Assembly: GCA_964650705.1 (NCBI GenBank)
Contig: CAZYUJ010000008.1
Span: 18,079 to 82,078, forward strand
Direction of reading: 5' to 3'
Length of the DNA stretch: 64,000 nucleotides
Source of the DNA: Faeciplasma sp964650705
GTDB lineage: Bacteria; Bacillota; Clostridia; Oscillospirales; Ruminococcaceae
Shown here: in pieces, positions 16,088 through 24,438 of the stretch
Layout: every line of letters starts with the position of its first letter
Numbering within the stretch: position 1 is the first letter of the stretch
Notes under the pieces: model-generated
Database searches by the model: none
Seen by the model: only the letters and a program-made list of their open reading frames with translations
Told to the model about the DNA's origin: nothing
Position numbers and translations under genes: made by a program

Positions 16088-17243
16088 GGTGATTCATATC
16101 TTTATCGACGGTTATTACGAAGAAATATTTGCCGTCACTTGGATATTCTTCGGATAGGAGCTGTCGAATTCGGTGAAGATCAACGTGTGTGTCAACGGGT
16201 TCAACGATATCAAAGAGGACATTTGTGTGAGTCGGGCCGTCAACGATCCTGAAGTCGTGGAAGCTGAGGTCAGAGCTGTACTCGTTTAATACCGACTCAG
16301 TTATTTCATATAATTCTTGGCGAATGGGATTTGAATAGTCGATTGGGTCCATATGGATAGTGAGCATCACTCCGAGTGCATAGTGTGCCAGCCGCTCGAT
16401 ATTGTCTATCTCATCGTGAATAGCTATCATATCGCCGGAAGCATCGACCTCAACATGGCAGGAAGCAAAGTTTGCGCCGACACCGTAGTTATGGATGATA
16501 AGATCGTGGATGCCGTTAACGTGTTCACTTGATAACACAAGATCGGTTATGGAATCTACAAGCTCTTTCGAGGGTGGAATGCCGAGCATCGGGTCTATCG
16601 TTTCCTTGACCATTTTCAGTGACGAGAGAACCAGGAAAAGAGACACCAAAAGACCGACGTAGCCGTCGATATTGATCTCGAAAACGCCCATTATTATGAC
16701 GCTCAAAAGAACGGACGAAGTCGAGATGACATCATTTCTTGAATCCATGGCTGCGGCACGGATAGCATCGGAATTGATTGCTTTTGCAAAATCAAGATAT
16801 GTAAACATTTGAATCAGCTTTAATATGATCGCGGCGATCAGCGTGACATAGGTCATCCAGGAAAGCGAAAGCTCTTCGGGAGTAATTATCTTATCGATCG
16901 AGCTTTTTGCGAACAAAGCACCGATCACAAGCACCAAAAGTGCAACCAAAAGCGCTGTTATCTGCTCGAATCTTGCGTGACCGTAGGGGTGGTCTTTATC
17001 GGCAGGCTTGCTTGAGATCTTGAAGCCTATCATCGTCAAAACCGATGAGCCGACGTCCATGAGGTTGTTGACGCCGTCCGCAATGACGGTGATAGAATTG
17101 GAGATCAAGCCGATCACAAGTTTGATGATAAACAGCAAAGCATTCGTGCATATGCCGAAGATGCCCGAAACCGTTCCGTATCGCTCACGGACTTTGGGAT
17201 CTGTCACGTTTTGATGATCCTTTATTAAAAGCTTTTTTAGCAT
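16080..17243 (-). CDS. cation diffusion facilitator (metal efflux) transporter
   Basis: 387 residues from the ATG at 17243, behind GAAGG; a TTG six codons earlier is the alternative. Six membrane helices fill the first 215 residues. Metal-site Asp residues appear as ADGVNNLMDVGS and later DSRNDVISTSSV, and a C-terminal cytosolic domain is rich in His and Asp. Members swap Zn, Mn, Fe or Cd for protons. The DxxxD pair in helix 5 (DSRND) resembles the FieF/MntE-like subgroup, but the metal cannot be called. First of a two-gene unit with the DUF3810 gene. Confidence 0.9.
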   Translation of the reverse strand: MLKKLLIKDHQNVTDPKVRERYGTVSGIFGICTNALLFIIKLVIGLISNSITVIADGVNNLMDVGSSVLTMIGFKISSKPADKDHPYGHARFEQITALLVALLVLVIGALFAKSSIDKIITPEELSLSWMTYVTLIAAIILKLIQMFTYLDFAKAINSDAIRAAAMDSRNDVISTSSVLLSVIIMGVFEINIDGYVGLLVSLFLVLSSLKMVKETIDPMLGIPPSKELVDSITDLVLSSEHVNGIHDLIIHNYGVGANFASCHVEVDASGDMIAIHDEIDNIERLAHYALGVMLTIHMDPIDYSNPIRQELYEITESVLNEYSSDLSFHDFRIVDGPTHTNVLFDIVEPVDTHVDLHRIRQLLSEEYPSDGKYFFVITVDKDMNHHD

Positions 17244-17335
17244 GGAAAAGCCTTCTTTCAATATATTATAAATTCAGTATATCACACTGGCAAAATATTT
17301 CAAGGTACAGAATTTACTAAATCACTTTCAGCAAT

Positions 17336-17364
17336 AAAAAAGCTCCCGAATACGAGAGCTTTTC
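17336..17364 (-). terminator. terminator of the pcrA...YwaF gene run
   Basis: AAAAGCTC-loop-GAGAGCTTTT hairpin with an A/U-rich flank, just past the YwaF-family stop codon. Confidence 0.75.
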
Positions 17365-17376
17365 TGTTTTTATAAT

Positions 17377-18117
17377 TTATGCAGTTATCAACTTTTTCTT
17401 ATCACCGATATGCCAAGGAAGGATCATAAGAGCCATCAATCCTCCGAGAATTGCAGCACACGGGAAGATATACCACGGGTCGCCCAAAACCTCAGGCAGG
17501 AATTCGAACGGTGTATCCCGCGCACCGTTAAGGAACACAAAGTCAGTATCCAAGGCTTTGTTCAAAAAATACGTCGGGATGCAGTAGATGAGCACTGAGG
17601 CATATGACCACTTGAAATACTTATATGTGGGTCGTTCACCGTTGATGACGAGAAGTATCGGGAAGAGTATCAAACAAATATGTACGGTATAGGAATGAAG
17701 GTGCATTGCATTCAAGAAGGGCAAAGAAGTCCATGTAGGAGTCAGAAGCGCCATTGATGCACCCGGAATCCCCAAAGCATAAAGTATCTGTGCAATTATC
17801 TTGCTCCTTGTGAACAGATATACGAACGAGAGAATGAGGTTGATACCGCAAATATGGAAAGGAAGATAATCGGCCTCCCACTCACCGACCACAAGACAAA
17901 AAATATCTTTAAAGATCTCGTTAGCCAAAAGAGAACATCCGACTATAACCATCATCGTCCATCTCCCCTTTTTGCCGAGACGTTTGAAAAGAAGAGCCAA
18001 TCCGACTATGATTGCGATCGCAGCCAGGATCGATAAGATGTGAAACGTGTCGAAAAGCTTGAAACCGACACCGTCGGGAATGTTTGATTTTGTATACCAA
18101 AAATACTCGAAATTCAT
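17377..18117 (-). CDS. YwaF/TMEM164-family integral membrane protein
   Basis: 246 residues with seven or so hydrophobic helices. The signature LPFHICGIN near residue 85, the aromatic N-terminus and the LGDPWYIFP segment near the end match the TIGR02206/YwaF family. Its human relative TMEM164 is an acyltransferase; the bacterial role is unknown. Ends in a Lys-rich cytosolic tail. Follows yfbR by 21 bases and shares its transcript. Confidence 0.8.
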   Translation of the reverse strand: MNFEYFWYTKSNIPDGVGFKLFDTFHILSILAAIAIIVGLALLFKRLGKKGRWTMMVIVGCSLLANEIFKDIFCLVVGEWEADYLPFHICGINLILSFVYLFTRSKIIAQILYALGIPGASMALLTPTWTSLPFLNAMHLHSYTVHICLILFPILLVINGERPTYKYFKWSYASVLIYCIPTYFLNKALDTDFVFLNGARDTPFEFLPEVLGDPWYIFPCAAILGGLMALMILPWHIGDKKKLITA

Positions 18118-18138
18118 ATTTCCACCTCAAATTAATGA

Positions 18139-18723
18139 TTACAACTCGTCGAGAGTCAAGGAATATGCGGGCAGGAACTCCTCCAAAAAGATATCTGCTT
18201 CGGGTAAAGACATCTTTTTGATAGCTTCAAGCGTCTGACGTTCAGCACTCAAAAAATCGCTGTTGCCTGTTTGACGTTCTTCGATACATTTTATAAGCGC
18301 AGATATCTTATCGGCGGCTTTAACGATAATGCGAACATCGGGATCGGATTCGTCGTCGAAAATATCTTTATAGCTGTCACGAAGATCCTCAGGAATTCCG
18401 AGCAAAAGCTTTTCTGTTGCCGCCTTTTCAACGTCCTTATAGGCTTCGCTGATTATCGGGCTGTAATACTTTACGGGAGTCGGAAGATCGCCTGTGATTA
18501 TCTCCGGGACATCATGATACAGGGCGATCTTTATAGCCTTGCAGGCATCCACATTTCCGCCGAGGCGCTTATTTTTTATCTCACAAAGGAGATGAGCGAG
18601 CATCGCGACCTCCAAGGAGTGTTCGGCAATGTTTTCGCTTCGGGTGTTTCTCATCAATCCCCAACGTGTGATGTATTTCATTCGCGAGGTAAGGGCAAAG
18701 AAGTTGTTATCATTAACGCTCAC
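18139..18723 (-). CDS. yfbR: HD-domain 5'-nucleotidase, YfbR type
   Basis: 194 residues. SRMKYITRWGLMRNTRSENIAEH is split by the first HD-site His; ALYHDVPEIITGDLPTPVKYY holds the HD pair and the YfbR-specific loop. A later KAADKIS supplies the last metal ligand. Family members remove phosphate from deoxynucleoside 5'-monophosphates. GTG start overlapping the stop of the preceding gene by four bases (GTGA), behind GGAGG. Confidence 0.88.
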   Translation of the reverse strand: MSVNDNNFFALTSRMKYITRWGLMRNTRSENIAEHSLEVAMLAHLLCEIKNKRLGGNVDACKAIKIALYHDVPEIITGDLPTPVKYYSPIISEAYKDVEKAATEKLLLGIPEDLRDSYKDIFDDESDPDVRIIVKAADKISALIKCIEERQTGNSDFLSAERQTLEAIKKMSLPEADIFLEEFLPAYSLTLDEL

Positions 18724-19313
18724 AGCTCATCAACCTCCTTCAGATCGGGCTTATATTCTTCGTTATTAACGGCGAAATCCAAGATCTTGCCGTAAAACTC
18801 GGAAGGATTAAGCATGATCTTGTCGGCAAGCATGTTGGCTTGTTCTTTATCAGGTGCGAAAAGCTTGAGATCCATCAAGACCATTGTGCCGTCCGTGCAA
18901 AGGCAATTTACGGCGTAGCCGCGATTTTGCTCGGTTACGGATACCTTCACATCGCGGTCATTCTTAAGCTTTGCAAAGAATTTCAGTCCCGACGACAGTA
19001 TGCGCTCTCGGAAGGATCTTGGAACGATCTTTTTAAAATCATCAGCTCCTGCTCTGGCGATCTCAGACAAGACATAATACTCCTCACCGTCACGCTCCTC
19101 TATCGTTATAGTGCCCGATTCAAGCATTTGATTCATTGCTTCCATAAAGACGAAGTAGTTGAGCACACCGTCATTGGTTGCGATATCTGTGAGCTGATCG
19201 GGAGTTATGGGGCGATTTATCTGTTTCAGAAAATAGCAAATAAGTATCTTAACAGCATAGGTATCCGTTAAGTTAAGCATATTAGGGGTAACGTATTTAT
19301 CAAAATTGGCCAT
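18720..19313 (-). CDS. DUF4364 family protein (winged-helix-like N-terminus)
   Basis: 197 residues, no membrane helix. The N-terminal part (NLTDTYAVKILICYFL through ITPDQLTDI and MLESGTITI) reads like a winged helix, and DGEEYYVLSEIARAGADDF is the wing plus a helix typical of the family. The C-terminal half is a second alpha/beta domain ending in acidic residues. A transcription-factor role has been proposed for the family from fold only. It sits between the aroA-like gene and yfbR, overlapping the latter. Confidence 0.82.
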   Translation of the reverse strand: MANFDKYVTPNMLNLTDTYAVKILICYFLKQINRPITPDQLTDIATNDGVLNYFVFMEAMNQMLESGTITIEERDGEEYYVLSEIARAGADDFKKIVPRSFRERILSSGLKFFAKLKNDRDVKVSVTEQNRGYAVNCLCTDGTMVLMDLKLFAPDKEQANMLADKIMLNPSEFYGKILDFAVNNEEYKPDLKEVDEL

Positions 19314-19331
19314 AAAATAATATATCCTTAA

Positions 19332-20561
19332 TTAGTAGTTACTGTTTGTGTAATCGGCAATGCCGCCGACGCGTCTGAAATCGTCGAAGAAGGTGGGATA
19401 TTTGCGTGCGATGCACTCAACATTTTTAATGATGACAGGCTCTTGGCACATGGTCGTCAAAATCGCTGATGCCATTGCAATTCTATAATCGGAATAGGAG
19501 TTTATCACGCCGCCTCGAAGCTTTTTGACTCCTTCGATCTCAATAGCATTTGGCAAGGCTTTTGCCTTTCCACCCACTGAATTTATCATCTCACAAACAC
19601 GATCGATATATCCGTCGAACTCACGATAATCGGTTTTTATGCCGGTTATACGGCTTTTCCCGTGAAGTGAGCAGGCATATACCGCAAGGATCGGGACGAG
19701 AGTGATTATATCTTTAGCGTCAACGTCAAAGCCTTTACAGTCACTCGACTGAGCATTTCTTATGATTTCGAAGATGACCTTTTCGGGCTGTGCGGACATA
19801 GCATCAAGTCCCGTGACACGGACGTTGCTTGTGATCGCATTTGCCACCACGAAGTTTGCGGCAAGCGAGAAATCCCCGCCTATCTCGGTGTCAGCCATGC
19901 TGTAATGCTGTCCGCCGCGAATGATATACACGCCGTTTGCATATGCTGTCGGGATCTTTGCTTCCTTCAAGACCTCAGCGGTAAGATCGGTACCTGCACG
20001 AGAGGACTCTTTCGAAGAGACGATTATCATGCTGTCAGTCTCATTATGAGGAAGTGAGAGCAAAAGTCCCGATATATAGGAGTAGCTGTCAGCATAATGC
20101 TCGCCCGAAGGGTATTTCCCCTTAACGGTGAAGGGCATTTTTCCGTGATAATCGAATTCGATATCCTTCACGTCCAACAGCTTCATAAGGCTGTCAAAGC
20201 GCTCGTCAAGCAAAGTTTCGCTTCCGCAAAAAGTTGCATCGATCCTTTCAAAGCAGCAAACGAACGGAAGCATGAGCATTAACGTCTCGTGAGATTCACG
20301 GCAGTCAATACGTGCCTCATGCACAGGGCGGAAAGAATAGAATATAACGCTGTTTCCAACGATCTCAAAGCTTGCGCCGACCGCTTTCAATGCGTCAAGA
20401 GTTGCACAAACGTCGTCCGAAAAGCTGACGTTTCGAACTGTTGCGGACGGTACTCGCTCAGAAGAAAGAGCAGCACAGATCAGCTTTCTGTGAGCTTCAT
20501 ATCCCGAGGGAACAGCGGTGACTGTGCCCAAAAGCTTTCTTGGGATTATCCTTATATCCAT
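19332..20561 (-). CDS. EPSP synthase (AroA)-like enolpyruvyl transferase homologue with altered active site
   Basis: 409 residues covering the whole two-domain fold: SYISGLLLSLP, EIGGDFSLAANF, LVPILAVYA and SDYRIAMASAIL align with AroA landmarks. Key residues differ. The PSKS-type motif that binds PEP and phosphate reads PSGYEAHR (Gly20, Tyr21 in place of Lys-Ser). The usual GESGTTLR reads RESHETLM (88-95). The RLRxKESDR loop reads GIKTDYREFDGY (307-318). The Lys before SYP reads ARKYP. The scaffold is intact and there is no frameshift, so this is either a diverged enzyme with another substrate or an inactive paralogue. Calling it the cell's shikimate-pathway AroA would be unsafe. Start behind CGGAGG. 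Confidence 0.75.
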   Translation of the reverse strand: MDIRIIPRKLLGTVTAVPSGYEAHRKLICAALSSERVPSATVRNVSFSDDVCATLDALKAVGASFEIVGNSVIFYSFRPVHEARIDCRESHETLMLMLPFVCCFERIDATFCGSETLLDERFDSLMKLLDVKDIEFDYHGKMPFTVKGKYPSGEHYADSYSYISGLLLSLPHNETDSMIIVSSKESSRAGTDLTAEVLKEAKIPTAYANGVYIIRGGQHYSMADTEIGGDFSLAANFVVANAITSNVRVTGLDAMSAQPEKVIFEIIRNAQSSDCKGFDVDAKDIITLVPILAVYACSLHGKSRITGIKTDYREFDGYIDRVCEMINSVGGKAKALPNAIEIEGVKKLRGGVINSYSDYRIAMASAILTTMCQEPVIIKNVECIARKYPTFFDDFRRVGGIADYTNSNY

Positions 20562-20582
20562 ATTAACCTCCGATCATTTTGG

Positions 20583-22946
20583 TTATATCTTTTTGATTTT
20601 CGCAAATGCTGCCATTATCTTTTTTGTGCCTACCTTATCGAAAGCGACCTCGAGCATTGTGTCGCTCGACATCTTGATCGCTCTGATAACGGTGCCTTCT
20701 CCAAAGACATTGTGAGCAACTCTGTCCCCGACATCGAAGCTTTGAGCAGGCGCTTTCGGTGCAGAGGGAGAAGCGCTCTGGCGGGAAAGTCCGCCGAAGC
20801 CGTTTTTGATGGGAGACGGAGCACTTTGCGGTCTTTGACGGTTGGTATCCACAGGCTTATGCTCAAAGCTGAGCTCAACATAGTCCTTCGGGAGCTCATC
20901 AACAAAGCGAGAGGGGCGGTTGAAGCTTGTCGAGCCGAAGAGCATACGCTGTGAAGCACAGCTTAAATATAGATTCTTTCTGGCACGGGTTATTGCAACG
21001 TATGCCAAACGGCGCTCTTCTTCAAGATCCTCTTCCAAATCAACACTTCGTGAGGACGGGAAGATATTCTCCTCAAGTCCTATGACAAAGACGTTATCAA
21101 ACTCAAGGCCCTTCGCAGAGTGAACCGTCATTAGAGTAACTGCGTCGTCATTCGGATCCATTGAGTCAACGTCGGTATAGAGAGCGATCTCCTCCAAAAA
21201 GCCCGATAGAGTGGGCTCTTCAGCGTTCATAGAGTAGTTTACCATCGTTGATTTAAGCTCTTCGATGTTTTCAAGACGGGTAGCGCCCTCCTCCCCTTGG
21301 GAGCGGAGCATATTGAGATAGCCGGTTTTATCGAGAATTTCATCCAAGAGATCGGCAAGAGGGAGGCTGTTTGCCATCAGCTTAAATTCATCAAACATCA
21401 AAGCAACGTCATAAAGCTTGTTGGCGGCACGGGAAAGCGCAGGAATATCACGGGCTGAGCGCATTATATTGAGCACAGGCTCGCCAAGATCTGATGAGAT
21501 CTGCTCCAAAAGATCGACCGTTGCGTCGCCGATGCCTCGCTTTGGTTCGTTGATGATCCGCTTCAGGCGGAGCATATCCGTTTCGTTGTTGATAACGCTC
21601 AAATAAGCGATGATGTCCTTAACTTCCTTTCGGTCATAGAACTTCACACCGCCGATAACACGGTATGTAATTCCGCTTGCAACAAGTGCGCGCTCAATAG
21701 CGTTCGACTGTGCGTTCATTCTATAAAGAACTGCATTGTCGGAATACTTTCCGCCTTTTTTAACTGAGTCAAAAATCTTGTTGGCAACGAATCTCGCTTC
21801 GCCCTGCTCGGTGGATGCTTTGTAAAGCGTGACAAGGCTTCCCTCACCCGAGCTTGTCCAAAGCTTCTTGCCTTTTCTGCCCTTGTTGTTCTTGATGACT
21901 TCGTTGGCACAAGTCAGAATGTTTTGAGTTGAACGGTAGTTCTGTTCAAGTCTTATGACCTTGGCGTTATCGAACTGATGCTCAAATGAAAGGATGTTCT
22001 CAATCGTCGCACCTCGGAATTTATAGATACTTTGGTCGTCATCACCGACAACGCAAAGATTTTTGCGCTTTTGAGAAAGCATTGAAACCAAGCGATACTG
22101 AACCATGTTGGTGTCCTGATACTCGTCAACGAGGATGTATTTATACAGATTCTGATAGTGGTCCAAAACATCGGGAAATTCTTCAAACAAGCGAACGGTC
22201 AAAAGAATTATGTCATCGAAGTCAACAGCATTTGCGCTTATAAGTCGCTTCTGATAAGCATCATACACTCTTGCGTATTGCTGTTTTCTGTAGTCTCCCG
22301 AAGCTTGAGCCATGTATTCGTCGGGAGATATCATGGATTCTTTGGCATGAGATATCTCGCCCAAGCAGGACTTCGGCGGATACATCTTGTCAGACATATT
22401 AAGATCCTGTAGGCAGGATTTGATGACTCGCTGAGAATCATCGGTGTCATATATCGTGAAGCTTTTGTCATAGCCGAGCTTTTCGATCTCACGGCGCAAG
22501 ATCCTTACGCAGGCAGAGTGGAATGTAGCAGCGGTGATTCCCGAAGCTTTGTCACCGAGCATTTGCGCCAAGCGTTCCTTAAGCTCCCCTGCTGCTTTAT
22601 TTGTAAAGGTGATGGCAAGGATGTTCCACGGATTGACACAATCAACCGAAACGATGGCTTTCAAGCGTTCGCTGTCAGTTTCGATGCCGTTTGCATAATC
22701 CTCCAAAAACTGTTCGTCGGCACGGGTTATGCCGGCATATCTGACCTCATCATAATAAGCGTTGCCGAAATAGATCATATTTGCAACGCGGTTGACCAAA
22801 ACAGTTGTCTTTCCGCTTCCCGCACCTGCCAATATAAGCACAGGGCCGTTAACGGTGAACACAGCTTCTTTTTGCATATCGTTAAGTCTTGAAAAATACT
22901 TCGCCAGCGCTTTTCTTTTCAAAGACAGAAATTCTTTATCAGTCAC
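20583..22946 (-). CDS. pcrA: ATP-dependent DNA helicase PcrA/UvrD
   Basis: SF1A 3'-to-5' helicase for repair and replication-restart. 787 residues from a GTG at 22946, which has GGAGGA six bases upstream. An open frame extends 180 codons further but covers an intergenic AT-rich stretch and is not family sequence. LNDMQKEAV (Q motif), AGAGSGKTT (Walker A), VDEYQDTN (motif II), GDDDQSIYKFRGA (motif III), LEQNYRS (IV) and VHSAKGLEFDNVFV (V) are present. The C-terminal GDRVAHNVFGEG module is the Tudor-like domain of PcrA that binds RNA polymerase. Confidence 0.96.
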   Translation of the reverse strand: MTDKEFLSLKRKALAKYFSRLNDMQKEAVFTVNGPVLILAGAGSGKTTVLVNRVANMIYFGNAYYDEVRYAGITRADEQFLEDYANGIETDSERLKAIVSVDCVNPWNILAITFTNKAAGELKERLAQMLGDKASGITAATFHSACVRILRREIEKLGYDKSFTIYDTDDSQRVIKSCLQDLNMSDKMYPPKSCLGEISHAKESMISPDEYMAQASGDYRKQQYARVYDAYQKRLISANAVDFDDIILLTVRLFEEFPDVLDHYQNLYKYILVDEYQDTNMVQYRLVSMLSQKRKNLCVVGDDDQSIYKFRGATIENILSFEHQFDNAKVIRLEQNYRSTQNILTCANEVIKNNKGRKGKKLWTSSGEGSLVTLYKASTEQGEARFVANKIFDSVKKGGKYSDNAVLYRMNAQSNAIERALVASGITYRVIGGVKFYDRKEVKDIIAYLSVINNETDMLRLKRIINEPKRGIGDATVDLLEQISSDLGEPVLNIMRSARDIPALSRAANKLYDVALMFDEFKLMANSLPLADLLDEILDKTGYLNMLRSQGEEGATRLENIEELKSTMVNYSMNAEEPTLSGFLEEIALYTDVDSMDPNDDAVTLMTVHSAKGLEFDNVFVIGLEENIFPSSRSVDLEEDLEEERRLAYVAITRARKNLYLSCASQRMLFGSTSFNRPSRFVDELPKDYVELSFEHKPVDTNRQRPQSAPSPIKNGFGGLSRQSASPSAPKAPAQSFDVGDRVAHNVFGEGTVIRAIKMSSDTMLEVAFDKVGTKKIMAAFAKIKKI

Positions 22947-22982
22947 AGTAGCTCCTCCGAGAAAATATATGATTGCATAGTA

Positions 22983-22997
22983 ATACTTAATAAGTAT
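22983..22997. promoter_or_regulatory. palindrome upstream of pcrA
   Basis: ATACTTA-A-TAAGTAT, a perfect 15-base palindrome overlapping a TATACT-like -10 element for pcrA on the minus strand. It could be an operator. It does not match a LexA box. Confidence 0.35.
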
Positions 22998-23139
22998 ATC
23001 ACATAATATCCGCAAATGAAATAGAATTCTACAAAAATATTTTATTAAAATTCTCTTAATATTTGATTTTGGTATAGCATTTTTGATAACAATAATGTAT
23101 AATTGTAATATATAAGACATCGGGAAAGGGATGGTGCTT

Positions 23140-24390
23140 TTGAAGTTTTTCTCCGATAAAAAGTATAATTTGATCTTGAGGTATGTGATCTTGGCAATAG
23201 TTATAACTATTGCTCTGATATTCGCGATATTCCAGTGGAACGATCTGAAATCTATATTCTCGGCTATTGTCAAGGTGTTTGAGCCCGTCATTTGGAGCGC
23301 TGTTTTGGCATTTATGATGAACCCGATCATGAAATCTGTCGAAAAGTTCTTATCTCGCTTTATTTTCAAGAAAAAGCCGAGACCGAAGCTGACAAGAGTG
23401 TTGGGAATCGTCGTGGCGTCGATCGTGTTGATAGCCGTTATTGCGGCGATAATTTTGGCGATCATCCCTGAGATCATATCCAATATTCCCGGAATTTATG
23501 ACGGCTTTACTAATGAGATCATCCCTGCTGTTACTGAGTGGGTCAACAAAACGCTTGAGGATAATCCGAATCTTGCATCGATCGTTTCCAAAGAGATAAA
23601 CGACTTGTCCCTCAGCTTGCAGTCGCTCTTGAGCTCATTGGTTCCTCAGCTTACGAACCTTTTGTCAAGCGTGTTCGACTTCGCAAACTCAGTTAAAAAC
23701 TTTATATTCGGCTTTATTTTGGCTATATATTTCTTATTCAGCAAGAATCAGCTGTCTGCTCAGACCAAAAAGCTTATCGTTGCTTTGTTCAGAGAAGACG
23801 TCTATACAAATATATTTGCTCTTTCCTCGAATACAAACAACGCACTTTTGAACTTTATTTACGGTAAGATCATCGACTCGTTTATTATCGGATGCATTTG
23901 CTGTATCGGCATGCTTATTTTGAGGATGCCCTATGTCATGCTGATCTCGATAATTATCGGCGTTACGAACATTATCCCTGTGTTTGGCCCATTCATCGGA
24001 GCTATCCCCTGCTCCATTCTTGTTTTGATCGCTGACCCGTCCAAAACGATCTGGTTCATTTTATTCATCTTCGTTTTGCAGCAATTTGACGGAAACATTC
24101 TCGGGCCCAAGATATTGGGCAACAAGATCGGACTCAGCTCGTTCTGGGTTTTGTTTGCAATCTTGGTGTTTGGAAGTATGTTCGGAATAGTCGGAATGAT
24201 CATCGGTGTTCCGATATTTGCAGTTATATTTGATGTTGTCAGCGCTATCGTTAACTCAAGACTTCAGAAAAAAGGTATGCCGACAGATCATTCATATTAT
24301 ACGATGCCCGGTGTTGACATCGGCAAAGTTAAAAACGAAAGCGTGATCGAAAAGCCGCAGGAAACGGCAATCGAAAAAGCAGGCGAATAA
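23140..24390 (+). CDS. AI-2E family (PerM/YdiK-like) transporter
   Basis: About 416 residues. The TTG at 23140 is preferred, since GGGAAAGGG ends right against the ATG at 23131 but is well spaced from the TTG. Two N-terminal helices come first, then a helical extracytoplasmic domain (about 110-190), then a bundle of five or six helices with GVTNIIPVFGPFIGAIP and the QQFDGNILGPKILGNKIGL signature. The family exports varied small solutes or exchanges Na+/H+; the substrate is not readable from sequence. Divergent from pcrA. Confidence 0.9.
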   Translation: MKFFSDKKYNLILRYVILAIVITIALIFAIFQWNDLKSIFSAIVKVFEPVIWSAVLAFMMNPIMKSVEKFLSRFIFKKKPRPKLTRVLGIVVASIVLIAVIAAIILAIIPEIISNIPGIYDGFTNEIIPAVTEWVNKTLEDNPNLASIVSKEINDLSLSLQSLLSSLVPQLTNLLSSVFDFANSVKNFIFGFILAIYFLFSKNQLSAQTKKLIVALFREDVYTNIFALSSNTNNALLNFIYGKIIDSFIIGCICCIGMLILRMPYVMLISIIIGVTNIIPVFGPFIGAIPCSILVLIADPSKTIWFILFIFVLQQFDGNILGPKILGNKIGLSSFWVLFAILVFGSMFGIVGMIIGVPIFAVIFDVVSAIVNSRLQKKGMPTDHSYYTMPGVDIGKVKNESVIEKPQETAIEKAGE

Positions 24391-24396
24391 AAAAAC

Positions 24397-24423
24397 GATC
24401 CCCTCTTTTGATAAGAGGGGATC
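24397..24423. terminator. bidirectional terminator
   Basis: GATCCCCTC-loop-GAGGGGATC with A/T runs, between the converging AI-2E and gpmI genes. Confidence 0.9.
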
Positions 24424-24438
24424 TTTATTATAATCATA

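Noticed and set aside
20289..20954. 221-codon plus-strand frame over the aroA-like/pcrA junction
   Set aside because: Antisense to both genes, no motifs, no ribosome site.
22947..23483. 180-codon N-terminal extension of PcrA
   Set aside because: Ile/Asn-rich translation of AT-rich intergenic DNA and of the antisense of the AI-2E gene; a good GGAGGA site precedes the GTG at 22946.
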